From: Acidipropionibacterium acidipropionici
GTDB taxonomy: Bacteria > Actinomycetota > Actinomycetes > Propionibacteriales > Propionibacteriaceae
NCBI RefSeq assembly: GCF_001441165.1
Contig: NZ_CP013126.1
Span: forward strand, 3,439,551-3,503,550
Length of the DNA stretch: 64,000 nt
Direction of reading: 5' to 3'
Both the position numbers and the translations under genes were made by a program. Within the stretch, counting starts at the first letter, position 1; every line of letters begins with the position of its first letter. The notes under the pieces are model-generated. The model was not told the DNA's origin. It was given only the letters and a program-made list of their open reading frames with translations, and did not search any database. Positions 19,302-28,512 of this stretch are shown in pieces.

Positions 19302-20804
19302 TCAGCCCCTGGACACCGTCCCATGGTCATTGTCGAGACGCCGGAAGACGTCTTCGACGTCCAGATCGGGATTGGAGTCCTGAGTGGCCACCAGCTCCCG
19401 TGCCTCATCGGGGCTGGAGACCGAGGGCATCGATCCGGGCAGCGAACGCCGCGCGGACTCGGGCAGGAAGAAGACCACGACGAAACCGGCGATGGAGGTG
19501 ATGATCACCCAGAAGGCCGGGGCCAGAGCCTGCTTGGTGAGCGCCACCAGGGCCTCCATGATGAAGGGAGCGGTGCCGGAGAACATGGCGGCGGCGATGT
19601 TGTAGGAGATGCCCATCCCGCCGTATCGCGAGGAGGTCGGGAAGAGCGCCGGCAGACAGGAGGCCAGGTTCGAGACGTAGAGCGCGACCGGCACCGAGAG
19701 CACGAAGAGCCCCAGCAGCGTCGACCACACCGCCCCGTGCATCATGAGCAGGAAGGCCGGAATCGCCAGCACGATTCCGCCGGTCGACGCCATCCGCAGC
19801 ACGGTCCGGCGCCCGATCCGGTCCGAGAGGGCGCCCGCCAGCGGAATGCACAGCGACATGATGACCAGCACGGGGAGGGTGAGCAGGGTGCCGTGGGTCT
19901 CGCTGTAGTGCAGGGTGCTCGTGAGGTAGGTGGGCATGTAGCTGGTGAGCGCATATCCGGCCGTGTTCGCGGCGGCGACCAGGATGATCGCGATGAGGAT
20001 CTCGCGCCAGTAGGCCCCGACCAGTTCACGCAGGCTCTTGGGGCCCTCGACGACCTCGGCCTCCTCGAGTCGCTGCGCCTCCTTGAAGGCCGGCGTCTCC
20101 TCGATCCGGGAGCGGAAGTACAGCGCCACTGCGCCGAACGGCAGGGCCAGCATGAACGGGATGCGCCAGCCCCAGCCGTCCATGAAGGAGTCGGAGACCA
20201 GCAGCTGCATCACCGAGACCATCGCGGCCCCCGCGGCGAAGCCCATGTAGGAGCCGAGGTCGAGCAGCGCGGCGAGGTAGCCGCGTCGCCGGTCCGGGGC
20301 GAACTCGGTGACGAAGGTCGTCGCCCCGGCGTACTCCCCTCCGGTCGAGAAGCCCTGTACGAGCTTGAGCACGATGAGCAGTACGGGCGCCCAGACCCCG
20401 ATGGTCCGGTAGTCGGGCAGCACGCCGATGAGGAAGGTGGCCGAGGCCATCATGAGCAGGGTGAAGGCGAGGACCTTCTGGCGCCCCAGACGGTCGCCGA
20501 GCTGACCCAGGACGATCCCGCCCAGAGGCCGGGCGATGAAGGTGACGGCGAAGACTCCCAGTGAGAACAGGTTCTGGGCGGTCTGGGAGCCGCCAGGAAG
20601 GAACATCCTTCCGATGATCACCGCGACATAGCCGTATACCCCGATGTCGTACCACTCCATGAGGTTTCCGACGATGGTGCCGGCGATCGTCCTCCTCAGG
20701 ACGGCGGGCTCCACGACGGTGATGTCGTCGACCTTCAGGCGCCGCGTCCCCGGCTGCCCTGGTCCCCGGGTAGGGCTCTGGTCCGGTGTGCTCGTGTTGG
20801 TCAA
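19302..20804 (-). CDS. MFS transporter, metabolite:H+ symporter (ProP/ShiA-like) family, copy 1
   Basis: The 500-residue protein has 12 predicted helices and the MHS signatures: NLMEWYDIGVYGYVAVIIG in helix 1, GDRLGRQKVLAFTL in loop 2-3, and GFSTGGEYAGATTFVTEFAP around helix 4-5. Substrates in this family include proline/betaine, citrate and dicarboxylates, and the sequence does not decide among them. It is a close paralogue of the next gene upstream (20950-22461), in the same direction. Confidence 0.88.
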   Translation of the reverse strand: MTNTSTPDQSPTRGPGQPGTRRLKVDDITVVEPAVLRRTIAGTIVGNLMEWYDIGVYGYVAVIIGRMFLPGGSQTAQNLFSLGVFAVTFIARPLGGIVLGQLGDRLGRQKVLAFTLLMMASATFLIGVLPDYRTIGVWAPVLLIVLKLVQGFSTGGEYAGATTFVTEFAPDRRRGYLAALLDLGSYMGFAAGAAMVSVMQLLVSDSFMDGWGWRIPFMLALPFGAVALYFRSRIEETPAFKEAQRLEEAEVVEGPKSLRELVGAYWREILIAIILVAAANTAGYALTSYMPTYLTSTLHYSETHGTLLTLPVLVIMSLCIPLAGALSDRIGRRTVLRMASTGGIVLAIPAFLLMMHGAVWSTLLGLFVLSVPVALYVSNLASCLPALFPTSSRYGGMGISYNIAAAMFSGTAPFIMEALVALTKQALAPAFWVIITSIAGFVVVFFLPESARRSLPGSMPSVSSPDEARELVATQDSNPDLDVEDVFRRLDNDHGTVSRG

Positions 20805-20949
20805 TGTGACCTGCTTCCTGCCGCTCGCGCTCCGCCTGCACCGTGGTGTGAAGGCCGCGCCTCCGAGGGGGTCAGGCTAGAACATCCGACGATGCGGAAG
20901 CGGTGCGCCGTCTCGCCTGTCGGGAACCAGCATGGCGGCGCCAAGGGCC

Positions 20950-22461
20950 TCAGCGGGCCGTCTGAAGCTGCTTGAGGTCGTCGGCGGCGAGCAGATCGGA
21001 GAGTTCGTCGAGATCGAGATCCGGGTTGGTGTCCTGGGTGGCCACCAGCTCCCGGGCCTCCTCCTGGGTCGCGACGGTCGGCATCGCGCCGGGCATCGGC
21101 CTGCGCGCCGACTCCTTCATGTACCGGGCTGCGAAGAGCCCGGCCAGGGAGGTGAGCATGATCCAGAAGGCGGGGGCCAGGGGCTGGTCGGTGAGTGTGA
21201 CGAGGCCCTGCATGATGACCGGCGCGGTGCCAGCGAAAAGGGCAACTGAGATGTTGTAGGTGATGCCCATGCCGCCGTAGCGCGACTCAGTCGGGAACAG
21301 GGCGGGCAGGGATGCGGCCAGGTTGGCCAGGTAGAGGGCCACCGGCAGGGCCAGGACGAGGAGCCCGAGGAATGTGCTCCAGGTGGATCCGTGCATGAGG
21401 AGCAGGAAGGCGGGCACCGAGCCGATGATCGCGCTGAGGGCGGCGATCTGGAGCACCCTCTTGCGTCCCAGACGGTCGGACAGCATGCCGCTGAGCGGCA
21501 CGCAGGCCGACAGGATCACCAGCACCGGGACGATGAGCAGGTTCCCGCTCACCGGGTCGTAGTGCAGGGTGGAAGTGAGGTAGGTCGGCATATAGGTGGT
21601 CACCGCGTAGAAGGTGGTGTTGGCGGCGGCCACCAGGATGATTCCGGTGAGCAGCTGACGCCAGTAGGCGCGGATGAGGGCGCCCACCCCCTTCGGGGCG
21701 CCGACGGCCTGGTAGGCCTCCTCGTCGGCGTTGCGCTGGGCCTCCTGAGCGGCCTGGAAGGCCGGGGTGTCCTCCACCTTGAGGCGGAAGTACAGGGCCA
21801 CCGCGCCGAAGGGCAGGGCCGCCATGAAGGGGATGCGCCAGCCCCATCCGTTCATGAACTGGTCCGACAGGTTGAGCTGCAGCAGGGAGACGAACAGTGC
21901 ACCGATCGCCGCGCCGAGGTTGGAGCCGGCGTCGAGCACCGATGCGTAGAGGGCGCGGTGGCGGTCCGGGGCGTACTCGGTGACGAAGGTGCTGGCCCCC
22001 GCGTACTCCCCGCCCGTCGAGAAGCCCTGCATGAGTTTGAGCACGATGAGCAGCACCGGCGCCCACAGCCCGATCTTCGAGTAGTCGGGAAGGACGCCGA
22101 TGAGGAAGGTGGCCAGGGCCATCATCGTGAGGGTGAAGGCCAGCACCCGCTGGCGCCCCAGCCGGTCGCCGAGCTGACCCAGGATGACGCCGCCCAGCGG
22201 GCGGGCGATGAAGGTGACCGCGAAGACGCCCAGTGAGAACAGGCTGCGCGCGGAGTCGGATCCGTCGGGCAGGAACATCCTGCCGATGATCACGGCGACA
22301 TAGGCGTAGACGCCGATGTCGTACCACTCCATGAGGTTGCCGACGGCAGCCCCCGCGATGGCCGTCTTGAGGGTCTTCGGCTCGACGACGGTGACGTCGT
22401 CCACCTCGAGCCGGCGTCTGCGGGTCCTCTTCATCTGGGTCGTGTCCTGGCGGTAAGCCAT
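20950..22461 (-). CDS. MFS transporter, metabolite:H+ symporter (ProP/ShiA-like) family, copy 2
   Basis: The 503-residue product shares long blocks with the neighbouring transporter, including VDDVTVVEPKTLKTAIAG near the N-terminus and GFSTGGEYAGASTFVTEYAP. The two genes therefore arose by tandem duplication and have diverged most at the ends and in loops. The ATG at 22461 follows GAGG; the longer frame to 22644 has no support. The acidic tail contains QDTNPDLDLDELSDLL, a motif also seen in copy 1. Confidence 0.88.
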   Translation of the reverse strand: MAYRQDTTQMKRTRRRRLEVDDVTVVEPKTLKTAIAGAAVGNLMEWYDIGVYAYVAVIIGRMFLPDGSDSARSLFSLGVFAVTFIARPLGGVILGQLGDRLGRQRVLAFTLTMMALATFLIGVLPDYSKIGLWAPVLLIVLKLMQGFSTGGEYAGASTFVTEYAPDRHRALYASVLDAGSNLGAAIGALFVSLLQLNLSDQFMNGWGWRIPFMAALPFGAVALYFRLKVEDTPAFQAAQEAQRNADEEAYQAVGAPKGVGALIRAYWRQLLTGIILVAAANTTFYAVTTYMPTYLTSTLHYDPVSGNLLIVPVLVILSACVPLSGMLSDRLGRKRVLQIAALSAIIGSVPAFLLLMHGSTWSTFLGLLVLALPVALYLANLAASLPALFPTESRYGGMGITYNISVALFAGTAPVIMQGLVTLTDQPLAPAFWIMLTSLAGLFAARYMKESARRPMPGAMPTVATQEEARELVATQDTNPDLDLDELSDLLAADDLKQLQTAR

Positions 22462-22881
22462 GTCTTCCTCACATCTCGACGACAAGGGCCGGGCTCTGAT
22501 CGCCACCGCAACACGTACCTGCGCAGGTCTGCACACGTCGAATGTGGGCGCAGCCTGTGCCGCGGGAGGACGGATCGGCACGGTGTGGTCGACGTCACCC
22601 CGGGCGATCAGGGCCCGACCGGCGGCCAAATGGCGTGACGACACCCTCGCACTGCCACCGCTCGTGGAGGTGTACGGCCAGCGCCGGAACTCACGGGGTC
22701 CACGCCAGACCCTCGGAGCTCACCGGTACCTGCTGGCACTCAAACAATCCGAGCGTACATGGTCCTACCAAGTACCGGGCGAAAACTCGGAAACTCGGGG
22801 CCTCCCGAGGTCAGAACTTCTTGACCGTGGGCGGTAGACAGGACGGGACTCCACGCACGAAGGACACGAAGGAGAGGAACC
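22462..22881. promoter_or_regulatory. Divergent promoter region with a 12-bp palindrome
   Basis: No gene is seen in this 420-base gap between the divergent MFS and oxidoreductase genes. It holds the perfect palindrome ACCTGCGCAGGT at 22517-22528, about 55 bases upstream of the MFS start, which may be an operator. A run of short AACTCGG repeats near 22785-22798 precedes the oxidoreductase. Confidence 0.4.
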
Positions 22882-23865
22882 ATGAGAGCACTGCTTCTGC
22901 CGGCCGCCGGTCAGTTCGATGCGCTTCAGGTCGGCGAGGCCCCCCGGCCTCAGCCCGGCCCGGGACAGGTCCTCATCGCGGTGCACGCCGCCGGCCTCAA
23001 CCCGGTCGAGTACAAGGTGGCCGGAGGCGACGGCATCCCCACCTGGGGATGGCCGCACATCCTGGGGCAGGACTGCGCCGGAGTGATCGCCGAGCTCGGC
23101 GAGGGGGTCTCGGGGTTCGCCGTCGGGGACCGGGTGGCCTGCCACGGGGATCTCGGACGCGAGGGCTCCTTCGCCGAGTACGTCGTGGACGATGCGGAGG
23201 TGATCACCCGGATCCCGGACGGAGTCGACGACGTCGCGGCCGCGGCCCTGCCCTGTGCCGGGATGACGGCCTACCAGGCGATCGTGCACCGCCTTCACGT
23301 CGAGGCGGGTCAGACCGTCCTGGTGACCGCCGGGGCCGGCGGGGTGGGCGGGTACGCCATCCAGCTCGCCCGGATCGCCGGTGCCCGCGTCCTGGCCACG
23401 GCCTCCGCCGAGAACGCTGACCGGCTGCGGACCCTGGGCGCCGAGCCGATCGACTACCGCTCGACCGACGTCGCCGACGAGGTGCGCCGGCTCACCGACG
23501 GCCGCGGGGTGGACGGGATCCTCGACGTTCTGGGCACCGACTCCGCCACCACCAATCTCGGGCTGCTGGTGCACGGGGGCGGGATCGTCACCATCGACGG
23601 GAGACCCGACATCACCACGATCCCCGAGCTGACCACCGCCCCCTCGGTCCACGAGGTGGCGCTCGGCGCCGCGTACCAGTGGGGCGACGCCGCCGCCCGC
23701 AGGCGGCTGTCCACCGATCTGGCGGCGCTCCTCGAACTGGTCGCCGCGGGACGCCTCGACCCGATGGTGACGCGCACCGTCGGCCTGGACGAGATCCCGG
23801 CCGCCCTCCATGATCTGGAGGGCCGCCACATGACGGGCAAGATCGTCGCGAGGGTGACGGCCTGA
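22882..23865 (+). CDS. NADPH:quinone oxidoreductase-like (zinc-independent MDR family)
   Basis: This 327-residue medium-chain dehydrogenase/reductase has the GroES-like N-terminal domain (HAAGLNPVEYKV) and a Rossmann domain with VTAGAGGVGGYAIQLAR. It lacks the zinc-binding cysteines of alcohol dehydrogenases, so it fits the quinone oxidoreductase group that reduces quinones or enones with NADPH. A GGAGAGG site precedes the ATG. It converges with the response-regulator gene. Confidence 0.9.
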   Translation: MRALLLPAAGQFDALQVGEAPRPQPGPGQVLIAVHAAGLNPVEYKVAGGDGIPTWGWPHILGQDCAGVIAELGEGVSGFAVGDRVACHGDLGREGSFAEYVVDDAEVITRIPDGVDDVAAAALPCAGMTAYQAIVHRLHVEAGQTVLVTAGAGGVGGYAIQLARIAGARVLATASAENADRLRTLGAEPIDYRSTDVADEVRRLTDGRGVDGILDVLGTDSATTNLGLLVHGGGIVTIDGRPDITTIPELTTAPSVHEVALGAAYQWGDAAARRRLSTDLAALLELVAAGRLDPMVTRTVGLDEIPAALHDLEGRHMTGKIVARVTA

Positions 23866-23870
23866 CCGCG

Positions 23871-24578
23871 CTAGTGAGAGGCCCCGTCGATGGCCGGGTG
23901 CACCAGCCCGAGCTCGGTGGCCCGGATGAGCAGCTGGACCCGGTCGCGGGTGGCGAGCTTCTCCCCCGCCTTGGCCAGGTATGACTTCACCGATCCGACC
24001 GAGATGCCCATCGCGTCGGCGATCTCGGCGTTGGAGAACCCGTGCGCGAGCCACCCGACGGCGGACAGCTCCTGCGGCGCGAGCTTCGGGTAGGTCTTCT
24101 CCTCGCGGGTCGACGACGCGCCCTGCTCGCCGGTCGACTCGGCGTCGAGCTTGGCCAGCGCCATTCTCACCAGGACGTCGGAGACCCTCGGTGAGATGTA
24201 GAACTCATCGGCCAGCACGGCGTGTATGGCCGGGATGAGTTCCTCGGTACGGTCCTTGACGAGATAACCGGAGGCCCCGGCGGCCAGCATCGGCGCCACG
24301 TATTCCTGGGTGGTGAGCGTGCTGAGGGCCAGCACCTTGACGCCGGGACGCTCCCGGACGATCCGGCGAGTGGCCTCGATGCCGTCCATCCTGGGCATCC
24401 GGATGTCCATCACGACGAGATCCGGCGGGTCTGCGATGCAGCGGACCAGCGCCTCCTGGCCGTCGCGGGCCGTGATCATCGTCTTGTCCCCCAGGCTGCT
24501 GTCGAATCCGATCAGCGCGGACAGGCCGTCCCGCAGCACCTGGTCATCGTCGACCACCAGTATCCTCAATCTCCCCAT
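23871..24578 (-). CDS. Two-component response regulator, NarL/LuxR family
   Basis: The 235-residue protein has a receiver domain with acidic DDD near residues 10-12, the phospho-acceptor Asp58 in LVVMDIRMP and the Lys in GYLVKDR. The C-terminal LuxR-type helix-turn-helix includes NAEIADAMGISVGSVKSYLAK. It is divergent from the secreted peptide and kinase genes across 113 bases, so the three probably form one signalling locus. It reads as intact. Confidence 0.9.
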   Translation of the reverse strand: MGRLRILVVDDDQVLRDGLSALIGFDSSLGDKTMITARDGQEALVRCIADPPDLVVMDIRMPRMDGIEATRRIVRERPGVKVLALSTLTTQEYVAPMLAAGASGYLVKDRTEELIPAIHAVLADEFYISPRVSDVLVRMALAKLDAESTGEQGASSTREEKTYPKLAPQELSAVGWLAHGFSNAEIADAMGISVGSVKSYLAKAGEKLATRDRVQLLIRATELGLVHPAIDGASH

Positions 24579-24691
24579 GAGGGCACCCTACAGACATCGG
24601 CGTCAGGGGTGAGACACGCCACGTATCGGTGCTACCGTTCGCTTAGCGTTCACGGATCATGTCCTGGCACCGAATTGATCGGAGTACAACA

Positions 24692-24874
24692 ATGAACAAG
24701 AAGCATCGCCTCGCCTCTGCCCTGGTCGCCCTGCTGATCACGGCCTCCTCCTTCGGCGCGCTGTCCGCGCCCGCCGCCAACGCGGCCCCCGTCGTCGGTG
24801 GCACCTCCGGCGGCACCGTCAGCACTCAGGGTCTCGACAAGATGATGTGCTACTTCTTCCCCCGTATTTGCTGA
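24692..24874 (+). CDS. Small secreted peptide precursor with C-terminal CYFFPRIC, candidate signalling peptide
   Basis: The 60-residue product begins with a textbook Sec signal: MNKKHR, a hydrophobic core and APAANA before a likely cleavage site near residue 32. The exported part is Gly/Ser/Thr-rich and ends with CYFFPRIC, where Cys53 and Cys60 could form an eight-residue disulfide ring at the very C-terminus. A GGAG site lies 7 bases before the ATG. A histidine kinase gene starts 20 bases downstream and a response regulator is divergent, so the peptide is probably the ligand of this system. A small antimicrobial peptide is the main alternative. Confidence 0.75.
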   Translation: MNKKHRLASALVALLITASSFGALSAPAANAAPVVGGTSGGTVSTQGLDKMMCYFFPRIC

Positions 24875-24893
24875 ACCTGTTTGAACGGCTGAG

Positions 24894-26033
24894 GTGAGCG
24901 GCATGCTCGAGGTCACGATAGACGAGGCCGCCCGAACTGCCAAGATTCCTCATCCGGTGTCACTCGTCGTCACCTCACTCGCCATCATCTTCGTCTTCGA
25001 CGACCTTGTCACAGCCATTGGTGAGGCGCACGACCTGGTATCGGCCGCGAATCTCGCCCGGGTCCTCCTGTGCGCCGCAGCCGCGGCAGTCTGCTGCTGG
25101 TTCCCACGAGTTTCTGCCGTGCTCATGTGGCTGGCCATCCCAGCCGCCCTGATTGCCAAGGTGCTCGGATTCCTTCCGATTCTTGGGGCTGTGGTGTGCA
25201 CAGTTGCGACCGCCACGACGTCGGTCCTCTTTCTGTGCCTCAATGGCGGAGTCCTGCTCGTTGGGGTCATCGTGATCTCGTTCAAGTGGCCAACAACCTC
25301 AGGTGCAACGTTCTGGGCCGGTGCCCTGATCCTGGCCGTTTCGATCGCCTTGGGTCTCGTGATTCGCGCCCTCATGCGCGGCTCCGCCGAGCGTCGTCGT
25401 CAGGAGGAGACGATCAGGCAGGTCCGCGAGCAGGCCGAGCGCGCCCGCCGCGATGAACGGCTGCGTCTGGCCCACGAGATGCACGACTACGTCGCTCACG
25501 AGCTCACCGTCACGGTGGCCGCCCTGGCCGCCGCCCGCTCCGACGCCGATGCGTCACAGCACCGCTCCCGCGCCGACGAGGAGATCTTCGAGACGGTCGA
25601 GAAGTCCAGCCGTCAGGCCCTCGAACAGCTTCGTCACGCTCTGATGGTTCTCGACGACGAGGCCGAACCGGGCGTCGACGCCACCGGTTCCGAAACTGCA
25701 CTCCCCAACCCGAGCACCACGGTCTCACTACCCCGTCTGGTCGAGGGGGCCGCACAGGACCTGAGCGTCGTCGGCGACCGGGTCCAGGTGTCCGTCGCCG
25801 AGGGGGTGGGCCTCGATCTGGGAGCCGAGGATCTCGAAATGGCGCGACGGTTCCTCAGCGAGGGGGTCACCAACGCCGTCAAGCACGGCGGCCTGGGGGC
25901 CACCGCTCTCATCCGGGCCGCGCCCATCGAGGAGGCGGTGGTGGTCTTCGTGAGGAGGCCGCGCGGCATGGCTGCGAACTCACCAGCGGCCCACCGGGCG
26001 ATTCATCCCGCTTCGACTGGACGCTCTCGCTGA
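24894..26033 (+). CDS. Membrane sensor histidine kinase (HisKA_3 type), C-terminus frameshifted
   Basis: The N-terminal 160 residues contain about five hydrophobic helices. A coiled-coil linker follows, then the HisKA_3 phospho-acceptor site in LRLAHEMHDYVAHE and an N-box EGVTNAVKHGG. After IEEAVVV, at about 25945, the expected ATP-binding G boxes are missing. Normal family sequence resumes in another frame as LREEAARHGCELTSG and then SSRFDWTLSLRIPVP, stopping at 26086. So the gene has a frameshift and probably a small deletion in the ATPase domain. It starts at a GTG 20 bases after the peptide gene and is likely co-transcribed. As read, it should not autophosphorylate. Confidence 0.75.
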   Translation: MSGMLEVTIDEAARTAKIPHPVSLVVTSLAIIFVFDDLVTAIGEAHDLVSAANLARVLLCAAAAAVCCWFPRVSAVLMWLAIPAALIAKVLGFLPILGAVVCTVATATTSVLFLCLNGGVLLVGVIVISFKWPTTSGATFWAGALILAVSIALGLVIRALMRGSAERRRQEETIRQVREQAERARRDERLRLAHEMHDYVAHELTVTVAALAAARSDADASQHRSRADEEIFETVEKSSRQALEQLRHALMVLDDEAEPGVDATGSETALPNPSTTVSLPRLVEGAAQDLSVVGDRVQVSVAEGVGLDLGAEDLEMARRFLSEGVTNAVKHGGLGATALIRAAPIEEAVVVFVRRPRGMAANSPAAHRAIHPASTGRSR

Positions 26034-26086
26034 GGATCCCCGTCCCCCATGACGATCCGCAGGCCGAGGAATACGAGGAGAGATGA

Positions 26087-26440
26087 TGAGGCCCGGTCGC
26101 GTCCGTGGAGGGTGTCGCGACCGGGCCATCATCCGCTGGGGTGACCAGCCCGGCCGAAACGTCCTGGCGTTCCGGCCGGGCGACCCAGTCCCCCCAGACC
26201 CCTGTCCGATGACCTGCGACTGTTCGCGGCAGTCGTATCGATGCAGTTCTCGCCATCACCACATCGTCTCGCCATCACCACATCGGTGGTCATCATCGGC
26301 CGTAGTGCCCGTTCGGCCTGACACGTCATATAAAACTCGCGTCACGGCGCCCGCAACAGCAACTTTTGGCCAGACTTTCCGCCGAATTCCGTGACCGGAT
26401 GGCCATCTGGTCGGACCAGGAAGTCATACGATCGGTCGGC
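26087..26440. other. Non-coding gap with a terminator hairpin and a 19-bp tandem repeat
   Basis: No gene is visible in these 354 bases between convergent genes. A perfect 12-bp stem, GGCCCGGTCGCG at 26090-26101 and CGCGACCGGGCC at 26116-26127, is a probable terminator for the kinase operon. A 19-base unit, TCTCGCCATCACCACATCG, occurs twice in tandem at 26248-26266 and 26267-26285. Confidence 0.7.
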
Positions 26441-27850
26441 TCAGTCCCGTCGCTGTCGGTCCTCGTCGTCGCGCGGCGCGACGTTCAGCTCATTCTCGAG
26501 GGTGTCCATGATGCCGCTGTGCTCGTCCCATCGCGCGTCCCAGCGCAGGTCCCGCGAGCCTTCGGATCCCGGCTTGTAGATGTCATCGGGGATGTCCGGC
26601 GAGGCGTGCTGCTTCCCGGCCTGCTTCGTGCGCCGCCGCTGGGCCCGGACAGCCTTCGGATCGATCCGGATGATCGCGCCGTCGTCGCGCTCGGCCAGGC
26701 CGAAGGCGGCCAGGATCTGCTTGTTCTCCCGATCGTTGCGCTTGCCGTTGGCGCGCTGGGCGTCCCGGAACATCGTCGTCCTCCCGGACAGCAGCTGGCG
26801 CACCCGCCGCCACTCCCAGTAGGGCCGGCCGAACCACGTCATCACCAGGCCGATCACCAGGTAGCACACCAGCATCGTCCAGCCCCGCTGGTATCCGGGC
26901 CCGACGTTGTAGATCAGCCTCTTGAGCATCTCGGTGATCCCGGATCCGACGACGACATGGTTGAGCCAGCCGAACAGCGGCGGGACGAGCCACTTCGGCA
27001 TCGCGACCCCCGACGAGGGGATGGACAGGAAGATGAAGATCGTCATTGACGGCACGGCGATGAACCGTCCGACGAAGTAGGACAGGCCGTTGACCGCGAT
27101 GCCGATCGCCACCGCCCAGCAGAAGCCGAGCCCCCACAGCTGGAAGAAGTGCCCCCTGATGGCGCCGAGGACGAAGGAGACCAGGAAGGACGCCAGGAAG
27201 CTGAGGCAGACGCCGACCACGCCGATGATGATGAATCGGGTGCGTCGCCGCAGCGGCCCGCCCATCAGCCCGATGAACATCGCGCACAGGTAACCCGAGA
27301 TGCACCAGGCCAGCATGAGGTACATCGGCGTCATGCCCATGTCCCCGGTCGGCAGAGGGGCGACGTCCTTCTCGGCGGGGGCTTGTCGAGCACCCAGAAG
27401 GGGGGTCACCATGGCGGGGATGACGGTCGCCGCCTGGGCCTGGTGGGCCCTGGCCACGATGATCGTGTTGTCGTCGGCCACATATGCGATGGCAAGGGTG
27501 CCCGCCCTGACCTCCTTCTCAGCGGCCCCGGCGTTGTGCACCACACGGAAGTCGAAACCGCCGGGTTCGGCCTTGTCCGCAACGGCCTGGTACTGCTCGG
27601 CCTGAGAGGCCGTGCCGACCACTCCGACAGGGACGTTGTGCGGCGCGAGATGCTGGAACGCTCCGACGTAGCAGATGATGAACATGATGCACATGAACAC
27701 CGGCATCCACAGCTGCATGAGCACCAGCTGGACGGCGGGGTTGAGCCGGCTGAACCACCGCCGGTAGGCGCTCTTGTGCTGAGGCGGGGTGTGCACCACG
27801 TCGGCGTCGTCAGATATTGCCTGGTGGGTGTCCTCGCCGGTATCGCTCAT
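26441..27850 (-). CDS. Multi-spanning membrane protein, DUF3533/ABC-2 permease-like (YhgE-type)
   Basis: The 469-residue protein has one hydrophobic helix near residues 37-57, an extracellular region of about 130 residues beginning NVPVGVVGTASQAEQYQAV, then about five more helices, and a long charged cytoplasmic tail. This pattern matches DUF3533/ABC-2-type membrane proteins of unknown transport role. Starts at 27850, 27874 and 27904 are all possible; none has a strong ribosome binding site. The open frame beyond, up to 28735, overlaps pncA and ogt and is not coding. It is divergent from pncA. Confidence 0.75.
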   Translation of the reverse strand: MSDTGEDTHQAISDDADVVHTPPQHKSAYRRWFSRLNPAVQLVLMQLWMPVFMCIMFIICYVGAFQHLAPHNVPVGVVGTASQAEQYQAVADKAEPGGFDFRVVHNAGAAEKEVRAGTLAIAYVADDNTIIVARAHQAQAATVIPAMVTPLLGARQAPAEKDVAPLPTGDMGMTPMYLMLAWCISGYLCAMFIGLMGGPLRRRTRFIIIGVVGVCLSFLASFLVSFVLGAIRGHFFQLWGLGFCWAVAIGIAVNGLSYFVGRFIAVPSMTIFIFLSIPSSGVAMPKWLVPPLFGWLNHVVVGSGITEMLKRLIYNVGPGYQRGWTMLVCYLVIGLVMTWFGRPYWEWRRVRQLLSGRTTMFRDAQRANGKRNDRENKQILAAFGLAERDDGAIIRIDPKAVRAQRRRTKQAGKQHASPDIPDDIYKPGSEGSRDLRWDARWDEHSGIMDTLENELNVAPRDDEDRQRRD

Positions 27851-27922
27851 GACGCCGAAAATTACGCCGCTCATCGCCGGGTGCACCGTAGGCTTGAGAC
27901 TCATCCAGGCGGGAGGATCCTC

Positions 27923-28501
27923 ATGACCAGGGCACTGATAGTGGTCGACGTTCAGAACGACTTCTGCGAAGGAGGGGCCCTCGGCGTCGACGGCGGGGCC
28001 GCTGTCGCCTCCGGCGTCGACTCGCTGCTGGACCGGAATCACGGATACGACGTCGTCGTGGCCACCCGGGATCATCACATCGATCCCGGGAATCACTTCT
28101 CCGACCATCCTGATTTCATCGACAGCTGGCCGCCGCACTGCGTCGTCGGGACGCCAGGCCAGGACCTCCATCCGAGGCTGGCCGGGCAGAGCTTCGACGC
28201 CGTCTTCGACAAGGGCTCCTACAAGGCCGCCTACTCGGGCTTCGAAGGCACCATCGGCGGGGACGAGGACGGCACCGGCCTGGCCGAATGGTTGCACGAC
28301 CACGGCGTCGACCGGGTCGACGTGTGCGGGATCGCCACCGACTTCTGCGTCCGCGCCACCGCGGTGGACTCCGCCGCACAGGGCTTCGCCACCACGGTGC
28401 TCGGCGATCTCACCGCCGCCGTCCATCCCGACGCCGTCGCCGCGGTCGTCGACGAGTTCGGCGACCTGGGGATCGACTGGGTCGGCGGCCTCCCGTCCTG
28501 A
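27923..28501 (+). CDS. pncA: Nicotinamidase
   Basis: The enzyme deamidates nicotinamide to nicotinate for NAD salvage. The catalytic triad is visible as Asp in VVDVQNDF, Lys in FDKGSYKAAYSGF and Cys in GIATDFCVRAT. The metal site is RDHHIDPGNHFSDH. Length is 192 residues, and GGGAGG precedes the ATG. Confidence 0.94.
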   Translation: MTRALIVVDVQNDFCEGGALGVDGGAAVASGVDSLLDRNHGYDVVVATRDHHIDPGNHFSDHPDFIDSWPPHCVVGTPGQDLHPRLAGQSFDAVFDKGSYKAAYSGFEGTIGGDEDGTGLAEWLHDHGVDRVDVCGIATDFCVRATAVDSAAQGFATTVLGDLTAAVHPDAVAAVVDEFGDLGIDWVGGLPS

Positions 28502-28512
28502 ATCCGCCCGGT

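Noticed and set aside
26248-26285. 19-bp tandem repeat as a functional iteron or operator
   Set aside because: Only two units in a gap between convergent genes, with no nearby replication or regulator gene; recorded only as part of the gap.
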